Positions 55,915 through 64,000 of a stretch of DNA of 64,000 nucleotides are shown here, piece by piece. Position numbers and translations under genes: made by a program. The stretch comes from Psychrobacter sp. P11G3 (lineage in GTDB: Bacteria > Pseudomonadota > Gammaproteobacteria > Pseudomonadales > Moraxellaceae). Position 1 is the first letter of the stretch; the number at the start of each line of letters is the position of its first letter. The stretch is taken from assembly GCF_001435845.1 (NCBI RefSeq), contig NZ_CM003596.1, positions 186,001 through 250,000 on the forward strand, given 5' to 3'. The notes under the pieces were generated by a model. That model was not told where the DNA came from, did not search any database, and saw only the letters and a list, made by a program, of their open reading frames with translations.

Positions 55915-56940
55915 TTACATACTAACGCTTTGAATCAGCCATGCGGTGTAACCCATAAAGAAAAGTACCAACGTAGCGCCCGACGTACGACCGAATTGGC
56001 GTTTTGTTTTAAAGGCAAATACGCATAGTGTCACTAGCAATATCGTCAAGACTCCCATTGCCATAACATCACGCGACAGAATCACTGGGTCGGCGGCTAT
56101 AGGAGCAATGACCGTTGCTAAGCCGACAACTGCCAAAGTATTGAAGATATTAGAGCCAATAATATTACCAAGCGCCATATCATGTTCGCCTTTACGGGCG
56201 GCTGACAGGCTAGATACCAGTTCAGGCAATGAGGTCCCAACGGCGACAATCGTTAGACCAATGATAAGCTCACTAAGACCCCATAGCGTTGCCAACTCGA
56301 CAGCACCCCAAACGATAGCGCGTGAGCTGGCTACGAGCATCAGCATACCGATAATTAAACTCACAAGACCACGCGTTACGCTTGGTTCTAGCTTTTCTAA
56401 GCTCTCTGAGTTATTTAAGTGCTCTAAGTTATTTGAGTGCTCTGAGTCAGCATTAGCCACGACCATATCGTCTTCGTGCTCATGATAGCCTTCGCGTATA
56501 CTCATTATGATCTGTAGCCCTAAAACGGCGACCAACAAAATCAACAATACGATACCATCGGCTTGGCTTAACGTACCATCACGTAGCTGCCAAGCGGCGA
56601 TGACAGTAATTAGCAGCAGTAAGGGCAAGTCGCGCTTTACGATGCCTCTACGGATGATAATAGGGCTAATCAATACGGTTGCACCGAGTACCAATGCGAT
56701 GTTGATGATATTTGAGCCATAAGCGTTCCCTAGAGCCAGCTCAGGGCTGCCTTCTATCGCTGCTAGTACTGATACCACCATCTCAGGCGCTGATGTGCCT
56801 ATACCCAATATTAAGACACCTATTAAGAAGCTAGGCACACTAAATTTCTTGGCTAGTGCTGTCGCCCCATCAATGAAGACATCGGCACTCCAAACTAAAA
56901 TTGCTAACCCAATCAGTATTGCAAGCGCGGCCAACCACAT
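55915..56940 (-). CDS. Calcium/sodium:proton exchanger, CaCA family (YrbG-like)
   Basis: A 341-residue antiporter with two inverted halves of about five helices. The alpha repeats are GTSAPEMVVSVLAA...GNAYGSNIINIALVLG in the first half and GTSLPELVSSLSAA...GNIIGSNIFNTLAVVG in the second. The cytoplasmic loop between them is acidic (about 155-190), made of repeated HSNNLEHLNNSESLEKLE-like words from an 18-bp DNA repeat. It probably expels calcium or exchanges cations. Start is the ATG at 56940. It converges with the RDD gene. Confidence 0.93.
   Translation of the reverse strand: MWLAALAILIGLAILVWSADVFIDGATALAKKFSVPSFLIGVLILGIGTSAPEMVVSVLAAIEGSPELALGNAYGSNIINIALVLGATVLISPIIIRRGIVKRDLPLLLLITVIAAWQLRDGTLSQADGIVLLILLVAVLGLQIIMSIREGYHEHEDDMVVANADSEHSNNLEHLNNSESLEKLEPSVTRGLVSLIIGMLMLVASSRAIVWGAVELATLWGLSELIIGLTIVAVGTSLPELVSSLSAARKGEHDMALGNIIGSNIFNTLAVVGLATVIAPIAADPVILSRDVMAMGVLTILLVTLCVFAFKTKRQFGRTSGATLVLFFMGYTAWLIQSVSM
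56401..56450. repeat. 18-bp repeat inside the exchanger gene
   Basis: Two and a half imperfect copies of GTGCTCTAAGTTATTTGA at 18-base spacing (units begin near 56401, 56419, 56437). It encodes the acidic loop repeat and keeps the frame. Confidence 0.7.
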
Positions 56941-56995
56941 CAGTATGTTTCCTTGTATATGATGAAAAATGTGAATTTGATAAATAAAAATGGCA

Positions 56996-57031
56996 TAAAA
57001 AAAGCCGAATCTTGATTTAGATTCAGCTTTC
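56996..57031 (-). terminator. Rho-independent terminator of panD
   Basis: AAAGC and GCTTT enclose GAATCT/AGATTC, with one mismatch between. On the minus strand a run of seven T residues follows. It lies between the panD stop and the CaCA gene. Confidence 0.85.
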
Positions 57032-57128
57032 CCTTTAGCATCGAGATTTTTAGTAATAATAGCAGCTAATTCAAAGATGTAACTTTGTGTTTATCTTAAA
57101 TTTACCAAAACCTCACCATCCTGTCATA

Positions 57129-57509
57129 TTAAGCAACTTGTACAGGAATGATATTTGCTGTGTCTTTAACTGTGTTGTCTTCGTTGCAATAGACCAGTTT
57201 TGGCTGATACGTTGACGCTTCAACTTCATCAAAATACGCGTAAGCACAAATGATAACGATATCGCCCAAATCTGCCATATGTGCAGCAGCACCATTCAAT
57301 GAGATAATACCAGAGCCTGCTTCAGCACGGATAGCATAGGTGCGAAAGCGCTTACCGTTGGTCACGTTATAGATATCAATAGATTCGTTTTCACGTAGAC
57401 CAGCAAGATCTAATAGATCACCGTCGATACCGCAAGAGCCTTCGTAATGAAGCTCGGCATGGGTAACACGGGCACGGTGTAATTTGCATTTAAGCATATT
57501 AAGTAGCAT
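57129..57509 (-). CDS. panD: Aspartate 1-decarboxylase PanD
   Basis: A 126-residue pyruvoyl enzyme making beta-alanine for pantothenate and CoA. The chain cleaves itself at G24-S25 in HYEGSCGID to create the pyruvoyl group. [13 protein letters not shown] and [19 protein letters not shown] are conserved. Length equals the E. coli protein. AAGGA precedes the ATG at 57509. It is not with panBC here; it has its own terminator and pth lies about 100 bases upstream. Confidence 0.97.
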   Translation of the reverse strand: MLLNMLKCKLHRARVTHAELHYEGSCGIDGDLLDLAGLRENESIDIYNVTNGKRFRTYAIRAEAGSGIISLNGAAAHMADLGDIVIICAYAYFDEVEASTYQPKLVYCNEDNTVKDTANIIPVQVA

Positions 57510-57609
57510 AGGTTGGTTCCTTGGCGTAACTGATATTAATTAACTAAATCAAAAGGTTAATGGGGATAAAACTGCCAAAATAAAAGGTCATTATCATTGA
57601 ACGACTATA

Positions 57610-58191
57610 TTATTCTGTTAATTTAAAGCCATTAATTTGTGAACGTGCTTTTTCGACATCACCATCTAACAACAATGGGAGCGCTTCAAAAGCAGCTGTC
57701 AACGCGCTATCAATCGCAATCTGCTCATCGGGAGATGCTTTAGAGAGAACGTGTCCACTAACTTTAGACTTGTGACCAGGATGGCCGATACCCACACGCA
57801 GGCGATGAAAATCATTGCCAATATGCGGCGTGATATCACGTAGGCCGTTGTGACCACCATGTCCACCGTCTGTTTTGAGTTTGATACTACCAGCTGGAAT
57901 ATCGAGCTCATCATGAGCAATCAACAATTCATCATTTTTGATGCCATAGAAATTTACCATAGGCACCACTGACTGACCAGATTTATTCATAAACGTCAGC
58001 GGCATAAGTAAACGCACATCAGACCCATGAATCTGCCCACGCCCTGTCACTCCATGGAATTTCTTATCAGGGGAGAGCGTGATATTAAACTGCTGAGCCA
58101 AATGATGGACAAACCAAAATCCTGCATTATGACGCGTAAACATATACTGCTGACCAGGATTACCAAGACCGACAATAAGCTTTATGGCCAT
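57610..58191 (-). CDS. pth: Peptidyl-tRNA hydrolase Pth
   Basis: A 193-residue enzyme that frees tRNA from stalled peptidyl-tRNA. LIVGLGNPGQQYMFTRHNAGFWFV holds N11 and the catalytic H21; FMNKSGQSV and IAHDELDIPAG hold the other conserved residues. The frame opens at 58260; the ATG at 58191 has AGGGTG upstream and matches the family length. It follows rplY, as in many gammaproteobacteria, behind a terminator. Confidence 0.96.
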   Translation of the reverse strand: MAIKLIVGLGNPGQQYMFTRHNAGFWFVHHLAQQFNITLSPDKKFHGVTGRGQIHGSDVRLLMPLTFMNKSGQSVVPMVNFYGIKNDELLIAHDELDIPAGSIKLKTDGGHGGHNGLRDITPHIGNDFHRLRVGIGHPGHKSKVSGHVLSKASPDEQIAIDSALTAAFEALPLLLDGDVEKARSQINGFKLTE

Positions 58192-58270
58192 AAAAACACC
58201 CTGCTTGAATTTGATAAATAGGGGTAAGGATTGAAGTACTGATAGCCAGTTTATTTTCAAACCTTACTTA

Positions 58271-58304
58271 CAAAAACAGCAGGAGATTTTAATCACCTGC
58301 TGTC
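58271..58304 (-). terminator. Rho-independent terminator between rplY and pth
   Basis: ACAGCAGG and CCTGCTGT pair outside a GATT/AATC stem. On the minus strand TTTTT follows. It lies 64 bases past the rplY stop, so pth may have its own promoter or depend on readthrough. Confidence 0.85.
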
Positions 58305-58367
58305 TTATTGACTAAACGAATGTATCACTAACCAGCACAAAATAATGTACTAGTTAGAAACAGTACA

Positions 58368-59048
58368 TTACTCGCTGTCTTTGTTTTCTTCAGTACCGTC
58401 GTTTTGCTCAGTTGCTGGTACTTCATCAGCATCAACGTCAGCATCAGCATCAACTTCTTCTACTGTTGGTGGCTGCATGTTAACGATAGTACGGTCATGG
58501 CCGTCTTCTAGCTCAAGCTCATGAATAACAACACCTTCAGGAAGTTTGATGTCTGATAGACGGAACAAATCACCGATTTCCATGCCAGACACATCTACTT
58601 CTAGGTATTCAGGAAGTTGTGATGGTAAGCAGATAACTTCGATATCAGATACTAGCGTAGATAGTACACCAGCAGCAGCAGTACCAGGCGCATCTTCACG
58701 ACCAGTGAAATGAACAGGAACGTTCATGTGGATTTTCTGACCTTTTACAATGCGCTGGAAATCAGCATGCATTGGGAAGCCTTTAGCTGGATGGCGCTGC
58801 AAGTCTTTGATAACTGCTTGATGCTCTTCACCGTCAACGTTGATAGTCAAGATGTGTGAGAAAAACGCTTCGAATTCTAGTGATTTTACTAGTTCGTTAA
58901 GCTTGATAGAGATAGCTGTTGGCTCTTCGTTACCACCATAGATGATAGCAGGAACTAGGTTCTGCTTACGTAGGCGGCGGCTCGCACCTTTACCTTGTAG
59001 TTCAGCAGCACGATCAACGGCGTTTAGTTCAAAATGATTAATGCTCAT
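58368..59048 (-). CDS. rplY: 50S ribosomal protein L25 (general stress protein Ctc form)
   Basis: A 226-residue two-domain L25, binding 5S rRNA. The N-terminal domain has KGASRRLRKQNLVPAIIYGG and the L25 core; the C-terminal TL5 domain runs to about 200, followed by an acidic tail with repeated DAD triplets. The frame opens at 59111; the ATG at 59048 starts MSINHFELNA directly before the L25 fold and has AGGAT upstream. Confidence 0.95.
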   Translation of the reverse strand: MSINHFELNAVDRAAELQGKGASRRLRKQNLVPAIIYGGNEEPTAISIKLNELVKSLEFEAFFSHILTINVDGEEHQAVIKDLQRHPAKGFPMHADFQRIVKGQKIHMNVPVHFTGREDAPGTAAAGVLSTLVSDIEVICLPSQLPEYLEVDVSGMEIGDLFRLSDIKLPEGVVIHELELEDGHDRTIVNMQPPTVEEVDADADVDADEVPATEQNDGTEENKDSE

Positions 59049-59469
59049 GGATATAATCCTATAAAAAAAATGATGAAGTGTCTGGTCATAAAAAAGTGGA
59101 TTTGCGACCAATCCACTAATACGTGATGATAGCTAATATTATCGTTACGAATAAAACTCGTAATGTCTAAGCTTAGCCATTTGCTTATAGCAGCGCTCGC
59201 TACGATAATGACCATAACGATAGTTACTGTTAAGCATGATCAGCACTTTTGATAGTGCTGACCTAATAAAAACAACGAAAAGGTCAGCACAGGCGCGCAT
59301 TATACGTGATTCTGTAGCAATAATAAAGACCTACGCAAAACGCCTACACGAAACAAAGCGTCAAGTAAGGATACTTGACGCTCTGTTTTTTAACTATTTA
59401 AGATGTCTTACTACAATCATTGCTATTCGAGATTACTGCAATAGCTGTTTTAAAAATAACTGTATCAGG
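59049..59469. other. Intergenic region between prs and rplY
   Basis: About 420 bases holding two hairpins: one at 59357-59383 and TCAGCAC/GTGCTGA at about 59240-59261. The word GTCAGCAC is found again just downstream (about 59283). The rplY promoter should be here. An open frame on the plus strand (59236-59520) shows no protein character. Confidence 0.5.
59357..59391. terminator. Hairpin between prs and rplY
   Basis: AGCGTCAAGTA pairs exactly with TACTTGACGCT around a short loop. A T run follows on the plus strand; on the minus strand, the direction of prs, it is TTTGTTTC. It most likely ends prs. Confidence 0.7.
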
Positions 59470-60417
59470 TTAAGCGTCAAACATCGCGCTAATAGATTCT
59501 TCGTTATTGATACGGCGTAAGCTTTCAGCCAGCATCGGTGCAATACTTACCTGACGAATTTTGCTACAAGCTTTGGCTTCAGCAGATAGTGGAATGGTAT
59601 CGGTCACAACCACTTCATCCAATGCAGATTCGCTGATGTTTTTCAGTGCGTTACCTGATAGGACAGGGTGCGTGATATAAGCTAAAACGCGACGAGCACC
59701 ATTTTCTTTCAATGCTTCAGCGGCTTTACACAATGTACCTGCAGTATCGACCATATCATCAACGATAACGCAATCACGGTCACGAACATCACCGATGATA
59801 TGCATTACTTGTGACTCATTGGCACGAGCACGGCGCTTATCAATAATTGCCATGTCGGTATCGCCTAACTGCTTAGCCATCGCACGTGCACGAACCACGC
59901 CGCCTACATCAGGTGAAACAACCATGATATTGTCATAGTCTTGCTTTTGTAGGTCGTTTAGCAATACAGGTGTGCCGTAGATATTGTCTACAGGAATATC
60001 AAAGAAACCCTGAATCTGATCTGAGTGCAAATCAACAGTCATTACGCGATCGATACTGACGATGTTTAGCATGTCAGCGACCACTTTAGCCGAGATAGGT
60101 ACACGAGCTGAGCGTGGACGACGATCCTGACGAGCATAACCAAAGTACGGCATAACAGCTGTGATACGGCCAGCACTAGAGCGACGCAAGGCGTCAGCCA
60201 TCATCATGATTTCCATCAAGTTGTCGTTGGTCGGTGCACAAGTAGGCTGCATGATAAACACATCTTTACCACGTACGTGTTCTTTGATTTCCACGGCAAT
60301 TTCGCCATCAGAAAAACGCGTGATGTCAGCTTTACCAAGAGGTATGTGAAGATGATCGGCTACGGTTTTTGCTAATTCTGGGTGGGCATTACCCGTAAAA
60401 ATCGCCAAATAAGGCAT
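59470..60417 (-). CDS. prs: Ribose-phosphate pyrophosphokinase Prs
   Basis: A 315-residue enzyme making PRPP for nucleotide, histidine and tryptophan synthesis. It contains [52 protein letters not shown] and [20 protein letters not shown], the PRPP-binding loop. Length is standard. It follows the tRNA-Gln pair and ispE on the same strand, the order known from Pseudomonas and Acinetobacter. Confidence 0.98.
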   Translation of the reverse strand: MPYLAIFTGNAHPELAKTVADHLHIPLGKADITRFSDGEIAVEIKEHVRGKDVFIMQPTCAPTNDNLMEIMMMADALRRSSAGRITAVMPYFGYARQDRRPRSARVPISAKVVADMLNIVSIDRVMTVDLHSDQIQGFFDIPVDNIYGTPVLLNDLQKQDYDNIMVVSPDVGGVVRARAMAKQLGDTDMAIIDKRRARANESQVMHIIGDVRDRDCVIVDDMVDTAGTLCKAAEALKENGARRVLAYITHPVLSGNALKNISESALDEVVVTDTIPLSAEAKACSKIRQVSIAPMLAESLRRINNEESISAMFDA

Positions 60418-60526
60418 GACAGAAGTCCTATTGATTGACTCAAGCAGCGACCGCTAAGCAGTGTCAAACTGCTCAAATTAAGAAAAGAGTGGTGAAGGTG
60501 TTGAAGTATACTATTACAGTAAAAAA

Positions 60527-60602
60527 TGGCAGGGGTAGCTGGACTCGAACCAACGGATGTCAGGATCAAAACCTGATGCCTTACCAACTTGGCTATACCC
60601 CT
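60527..60602 (-). tRNA. tRNA-Gln (anticodon TTG), copy 1
   Basis: A 76-base tRNA with encoded CCA. On the minus strand AGGGGTA (60602-60596) pairs with TACCCCT; the anticodon stem CAGG/CCTG holds loop TTTTGAT with TTG at 60569-60567. The T arm carries GGTTCGAGTCC. The sequence is identical to the second copy 240 bases away. Confidence 0.96.
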
Positions 60603-60631
60603 GTAATGTCTAGGCTATGAACAACCGATAT

Positions 60632-60659
60632 ATAATAGCGACTAAGTAATCGTTCTCAA
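60632..60659 (-). promoter_or_regulatory. Promoter of tRNA-Gln copy 1
   Basis: On the minus strand TTGAGA (60659-60654) and TATTAT (60637-60632), spacer 16 bases. The tRNA starts 30 bases after the -10 element. Confidence 0.7.
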
Positions 60660-60741
60660 TATGGTGTCATGACCTGTCAGTTATCTAAAAAACGGATAAA
60701 CCGTTTAAAACATAACTTTTCCCTAGCGGTGTCCATTGCGA

Positions 60742-60771
60742 ACTATACCGAAACTGGGATAACGTTGTCAA
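60742..60771 (-). promoter_or_regulatory. Further promoter between the tRNA-Gln genes
   Basis: On the minus strand TTGACA (60771-60766) and TATAGT (60747-60742), spacer 18 bases. It points toward tRNA-Gln copy 1 and prs and could drive prs with the tRNA in its leader. Confidence 0.65.
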
Positions 60772-60842
60772 TGACAATAAGATAAGTGGCTGTCTATAAA
60801 CCGCTTATACTCGATGTATCTCTAACGCTTCGTACTAAAAAA

Positions 60843-60918
60843 TGGCAGGGGTAGCTGGACTCGAACCAACGGATGTCAGGATCAAAACCTGATGCCTTAC
60901 CAACTTGGCTATACCCCT
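60843..60918 (-). tRNA. tRNA-Gln (anticodon TTG), copy 2
   Basis: Same 76 bases as copy 1, on the minus strand, with encoded CCA. The 3' flank also shares TTTTTT after the gene. It lies between ispE and copy 1. Confidence 0.96.
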
Positions 60919-60931
60919 ATTGTGGCGACCT

Positions 60932-60959
60932 ATTATAAGTAAATTTTCAGATTTTGCAA
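60932..60959 (-). promoter_or_regulatory. Promoter of tRNA-Gln copy 2
   Basis: On the minus strand TTGCAA (60959-60954) and TATAAT (60937-60932), spacer 16 bases, followed by AGGTCGCC, a GC-rich discriminator. Confidence 0.85.
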
Positions 60960-61049
60960 GTCATTTGCGGCTTTTTCTGGTATTTATTCATCATAGGTTA
61001 CTGCTGGCGCTATTTTAGCAAATTAAAATAGGCAATCCTACCGTTGTCA

Positions 61050-62051
61050 TTATTTAGATGATAGGAAGTCTAAAGGTTGTATGTTCTGTTTTAAGTTTCC
61101 AGCGATATATGCCGTACAAGGCGCATCTGCAATCCACTTCGCCACAAGGTTTTTATTAGTAGCCACGCTCGTATCTAGAGGTAAAAACACGGCACTACCA
61201 GAGCCAGTCATTCGTGCTGTGCTCATTGCTTGCGCTTCTAACCCCTGTAGATAACTTAAGGCATCTGCAACAGCAGGAGCGAGGCTCGTGACCACTGGGG
61301 TAAAGACATTATGATAGGGCGTAGTGAGCGTTTGTACATAGTCAGCGTATTGGTTTTGGATAGTTGCAACCGATAGGAGCGCGATATCTCGCTGTAGTTT
61401 AGGATGCGCAAATAGTTTGGCAGTATTTACATGAGCGTTAGGCATCAGTATTAAATATCTCTGGTCAGGCAGCTCAATCGTAGTCAGTTCTTCACCAATT
61501 CCCATCGCAATAGCGTCTTGCCCAAATATAAATATTGGTACATCTGCACCCACAGTCGCGCCAATCTTTATGAGCTCATCACAAGTAAAATTAAGCTGCC
61601 AAATCTCATTGAGCACCAGCATAGTCGTTGCTGCATTAGATGAGCCACCGCCTAGACCCGCGCCCATTGGCAAGTGCTTATCTAAAGTGATATGCACTTT
61701 TGCTAATTGCTCAGGTAAAGTGTTTGACTGTATGGCAAATGCTAGCAATGCGCGTGCCGCTTTGAAAATTAAATTGTCTTCTATACTAATAGTGATAGCC
61801 TCTGCACCATCTAGTATCAGTAGCTGGTGACAGAGTTGATTAGCACTTAATTCACTAGCTATAGTAGAAATTACGACATTGTTGCTGACCGAAAAATGCA
61901 AGTAATCGCCCCAGTCGAGCAAGCGAAATACCGTTTGCAAATTATGATAGCCGTCGGTACGTTTACCCGTGATATGCAAAAACAGATTGAGTTTTGCAGG
62001 TGATAAACGAGTAATCATAGAAACAGATGGTTCGGCTATATTTTCAGTCAT
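61050..62051 (-). CDS. ispE: 4-diphosphocytidyl-2-C-methyl-D-erythritol kinase IspE
   Basis: A 333-residue GHMP kinase of the MEP isoprenoid pathway. SPAKLNLFLHITGKRTDGYHNLQTVF opens the protein and LPMGAGLGGGSSNAATTMLVLNEIW is the ATP-binding glycine loop; TGSGSAVFLP is the third GHMP motif. It is longer than the E. coli enzyme (283), with an insert after residue 60. It follows lolB by about 90 bases, as in Pseudomonas. Confidence 0.96.
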   Translation of the reverse strand: MTENIAEPSVSMITRLSPAKLNLFLHITGKRTDGYHNLQTVFRLLDWGDYLHFSVSNNVVISTIASELSANQLCHQLLILDGAEAITISIEDNLIFKAARALLAFAIQSNTLPEQLAKVHITLDKHLPMGAGLGGGSSNAATTMLVLNEIWQLNFTCDELIKIGATVGADVPIFIFGQDAIAMGIGEELTTIELPDQRYLILMPNAHVNTAKLFAHPKLQRDIALLSVATIQNQYADYVQTLTTPYHNVFTPVVTSLAPAVADALSYLQGLEAQAMSTARMTGSGSAVFLPLDTSVATNKNLVAKWIADAPCTAYIAGNLKQNIQPLDFLSSK

Positions 62052-62141
62052 ATTTTTTTATCATAAGGTACAGTTATAAACAGCTATCTTAATTAGCAAT
62101 GATGGTTTTTAGCAGGCTTTCTGTTGTTAGTAAAAGATAGA

Positions 62142-62774
62142 TTAATGATTAATCGTCATTACAACTTTGTTGCCTTGTGGCTGTACAGCACTAATTTTAC
62201 TAGGTAGCTTATCCGTACCTTTATAAGTAAAGCTGGCTGTCCACTCACCATTGACTGAACTAACTAAGCGGCTCTGATCATCGATCTGTGGCGCGCTGTC
62301 TGAAGGTGCTGGACGACCAGAAATCCAGTAAGGCATTTGTGAAATTGGTGCTTGCCAACCAGTGGCTTTCTTTAGCAAGGTTTCAGGATCGTCAGCGGTC
62401 AATGTACCTGTCTTTTCGCTAACTAGAGTAGCGGTTTGACCATTGTATTCAATGTTGGTTTTACCAATACCAAGTGCGCCAATCAGCTCAATGGCAAATC
62501 GGTCATTTTGCTGACCCCATGCATAAAATGCACTACCACCTTGAGTACCTGTCGAATCATTCGCAGGCGTCGTTACCCCAATTTTACCGGTGATATTGAA
62601 GCTCTCTAGCTTTTTTGGTTGATCAGCGTTTTGGCCTTGTACAGTCGTCGTCGGTTGGTTAGTTGCATTGGCCGTTTTTAATGACTGACAGCCAGAGGTA
62701 ATGACCATTGCTGCAGTTATAGCAGTAAACAGAGCAAATTTATTTGGTTTATAAGAAGTGATTGATGCTGACAT
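62142..62774 (-). CDS. lolB: Outer-membrane lipoprotein receptor LolB
   Basis: A 210-residue lipoprotein (cysteine at 29 in VITSGCQS) that receives lipoproteins from LolA and inserts them in the outer membrane. FNITGKIGVTTPAND...GGSAFYAWGQQNDRFAIELIGALGIG is the LolB beta-barrel start and MPYWISGRPAPS the conserved middle motif. An Asn/Gln-rich linker follows the cysteine. The ATG at 62774 is preceded by AGAAAC, a weak site. Confidence 0.92.
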   Translation of the reverse strand: MSASITSYKPNKFALFTAITAAMVITSGCQSLKTANATNQPTTTVQGQNADQPKKLESFNITGKIGVTTPANDSTGTQGGSAFYAWGQQNDRFAIELIGALGIGKTNIEYNGQTATLVSEKTGTLTADDPETLLKKATGWQAPISQMPYWISGRPAPSDSAPQIDDQSRLVSSVNGEWTASFTYKGTDKLPSKISAVQPQGNKVVMTINH

Positions 62775-62966
62775 AATAGTTTCTCAAAAATTGAAAGATG
62801 AACAAAGGTATTAGCTTAAGCGTTATTTGTTGCTCGGTTATGCACGGCTGTTAGCTTCTTATAACGACCTTGTAATTTATAAATGCTTCGTTATTTATAA
62901 AAACCTTATCAATTATCATATCTCTGTGACTACAAAGCTCGAATAACATATCCAAAATCAGCGCTA

Positions 62967-64000
62967 TTAATACAGCTGTATGCGGTCATTGATATTATGC
63001 TGTCCAAATGAGAAGCGCTGCTGCAAATCGGCGAGTAATGCCTCAACTTTGTCATTGTTACCTAAGCCTTGATAGGCGCGCAATAACAGCGTGCCTGAGC
63101 GCAGAGTTGGCAGCACATCATAAGGTGTCTGTAGATAGTCGATGACCTGCTGATAGTTTTCTTTGGCCAATGCATTGCCCGCCAAGACATTTAAGGCTTG
63201 CAGATGTAGGTCGTTATCATAACGTGGGTCATCATAGCGAATCTGAATAATTGCGGTAGCTAGTGCCAGACCTTGCTCTGAGCTGCGCTCATTTGCCAGT
63301 AGCAACTGTGCATAGCTCAACTGATAAGATAAGTTACTAGGATCTAAAGCCTGCAAGTGATTCAACAAGGTGCGCTTAACGACATAGTCTTCTTTATCAT
63401 CTAACAGCTGAGCCCGTGCAAAGAGTAGCATCTCATTGTCAGGATATTTACGAGCGGCACGGGTTAGTAAGCGCAGTGCTTCATCCGACTCGTTTTGTTG
63501 CCACAAGATATCGGCTTGCATGACAAAAGTGTCAGGCGCGAATACCGTAAAGTCTTTGCGCAGCTTCTCTAACGTCGCGATGGCCCCATCGACGTCGTTA
63601 TCGAGTAATTCAAACGCCACTACCTTTCTACGCGCTTCTAATACCAAATCCTCTTGCATAACACCATTGAGATAGTATTTGGCTTGATCGAACAACTGCT
63701 GACGCTCAGCACTGATACCCAGATAATAATAGGCTTGATCAAGATAAGCTGGACTCTTAGCAAGCATATTGAGTAGCTCATCGGCGCTAGTATACTCTTC
63801 AATATCTAAGCTCACTAGGGCTGCGAGCAGAGTAATCTCAGAATCATCACTGAAACGGCTATGCGCCTCAAGCAGTAACTTCCACGCTTGTTCGCTTTTC
63901 TTTAAATCTAATAGATAGCGAATCTCATACAGATATAGGCTTTTGCTATCAGGATTGCGTAAACGAGCTTGACTGACATAATTTATAACAGTCTCTGCGG
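62967..64000 (-). CDS. Tetratricopeptide repeat protein, partial (5' end outside the window)
   Basis: At least 344 residues, open to the right edge on the minus strand, so the start is outside. Helical TPR-like repeats are seen throughout: KYYLNGVMQEDLVLEARRKV, ALRLLTRAARKYPDNEMLLFARAQLLDD, ALDPSNLSYQLSYAQLLL. A GTG at 63815 is internal and not the start. Position upstream of lolB and ispE matches the TPR protein PA4667 of Pseudomonas aeruginosa. It probably resides in the envelope, but its signal peptide is not in view. Confidence 0.85.
   Translation of the reverse strand, partial: AETVINYVSQARLRNPDSKSLYLYEIRYLLDLKKSEQAWKLLLEAHSRFSDDSEITLLAALVSLDIEEYTSADELLNMLAKSPAYLDQAYYYLGISAERQQLFDQAKYYLNGVMQEDLVLEARRKVVAFELLDNDVDGAIATLEKLRKDFTVFAPDTFVMQADILWQQNESDEALRLLTRAARKYPDNEMLLFARAQLLDDKEDYVVKRTLLNHLQALDPSNLSYQLSYAQLLLANERSSEQGLALATAIIQIRYDDPRYDNDLHLQALNVLAGNALAKENYQQVIDYLQTPYDVLPTLRSGTLLLRAYQGLGNNDKVEALLADLQQRFSFGQHNINDRIQLY

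Noticed and set aside
60435..60620. A 61-codon plus-strand frame with GSWTRTNGCQDQNLMPYQ
   Set aside because: It is the complement of tRNA-Gln copy 1.

Overview
The window looks like the chromosome of a psychrophilic or mesophilic gammaproteobacterium of the Moraxellaceae, most likely Psychrobacter. This is inferred from protein style, moderately AT-rich DNA, an AccA lacking its N-terminal arm, and conserved gene orders (dapA-lipoprotein-purC; TPR gene-lolB-ispE-tRNA-Gln-prs-rplY-pth). No rRNA, insertion sequence, integrase, CRISPR array or prophage was seen. Most of the window is ordinary housekeeping DNA.

Layout. 1-6.5 kb: a saccharopine-dehydrogenase-like oxidoreductase, a 51-residue DUF1328 membrane protein too short for a normal ORF scan, a pterin carbinolamine dehydratase, a small GNAT protein, and a fatty acid desaturase with its flavin/2Fe-2S reductase. 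7-18 kb: ettA, plsB, a YbaK deacylase, a CHMI-like tautomerase, an acyl-CoA dehydrogenase, a FUSC-type membrane protein and aroE. 18-24 kb: the pabC-mltG-tmk group, opened up between pabC and mltG by a small accessory block. That block holds a DpnD-like gene, an unrecognised gene and a DpnI-like endonuclease gene with one in-frame amber codon. 24-31.5 kb: a CPA1 antiporter with a TrkA-like domain and long polar tail, a DegP/MucD protease, a metallophosphoesterase-like protein that has lost its metal ligands, and dapA. 31.6-37 kb: a very short BamC-like lipoprotein, purC, an alkyladenine glycosylase, two related lipoproteins, CsbD, and a gene-free stretch with a perfect 30-bp palindrome and repeated hairpins.

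37.5-54 kb: an Old Yellow Enzyme gene divergent from a TetR regulator and a molybdopterin oxidoreductase; dadA, ygfZ, a YjdM-like gene, hemL, an Mpo1-like gene, ppx/gppA, accA, tilS, proC, yggT and thiD. 54-64 kb: tRNA-Ser(GCT), tRNA-Arg(ACG), an RDD protein bracketed by short repeats, a CaCA exchanger, panD, pth, rplY, prs, two identical tRNA-Gln(TTG) genes, ispE, lolB and a TPR gene that runs off the right edge.

The pathways are mainly envelope lipid synthesis and modification (plsB, accA, desaturase pair, lolB), translation and its quality control (ettA, tilS, pth, rplY, ybaK, tRNAs), and precursor synthesis (dapA, aroE, pabC, hemL, purC, prs, panD, ispE, thiD, proC). The most unusual item is the DpnI-type methyl-directed endonuclease gene: it has the expected full length and catalytic residues, but codon 27 is TAG where DpnI has tryptophan. 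All family assignments are from reading the sequence and remembered motifs; no database search was run.
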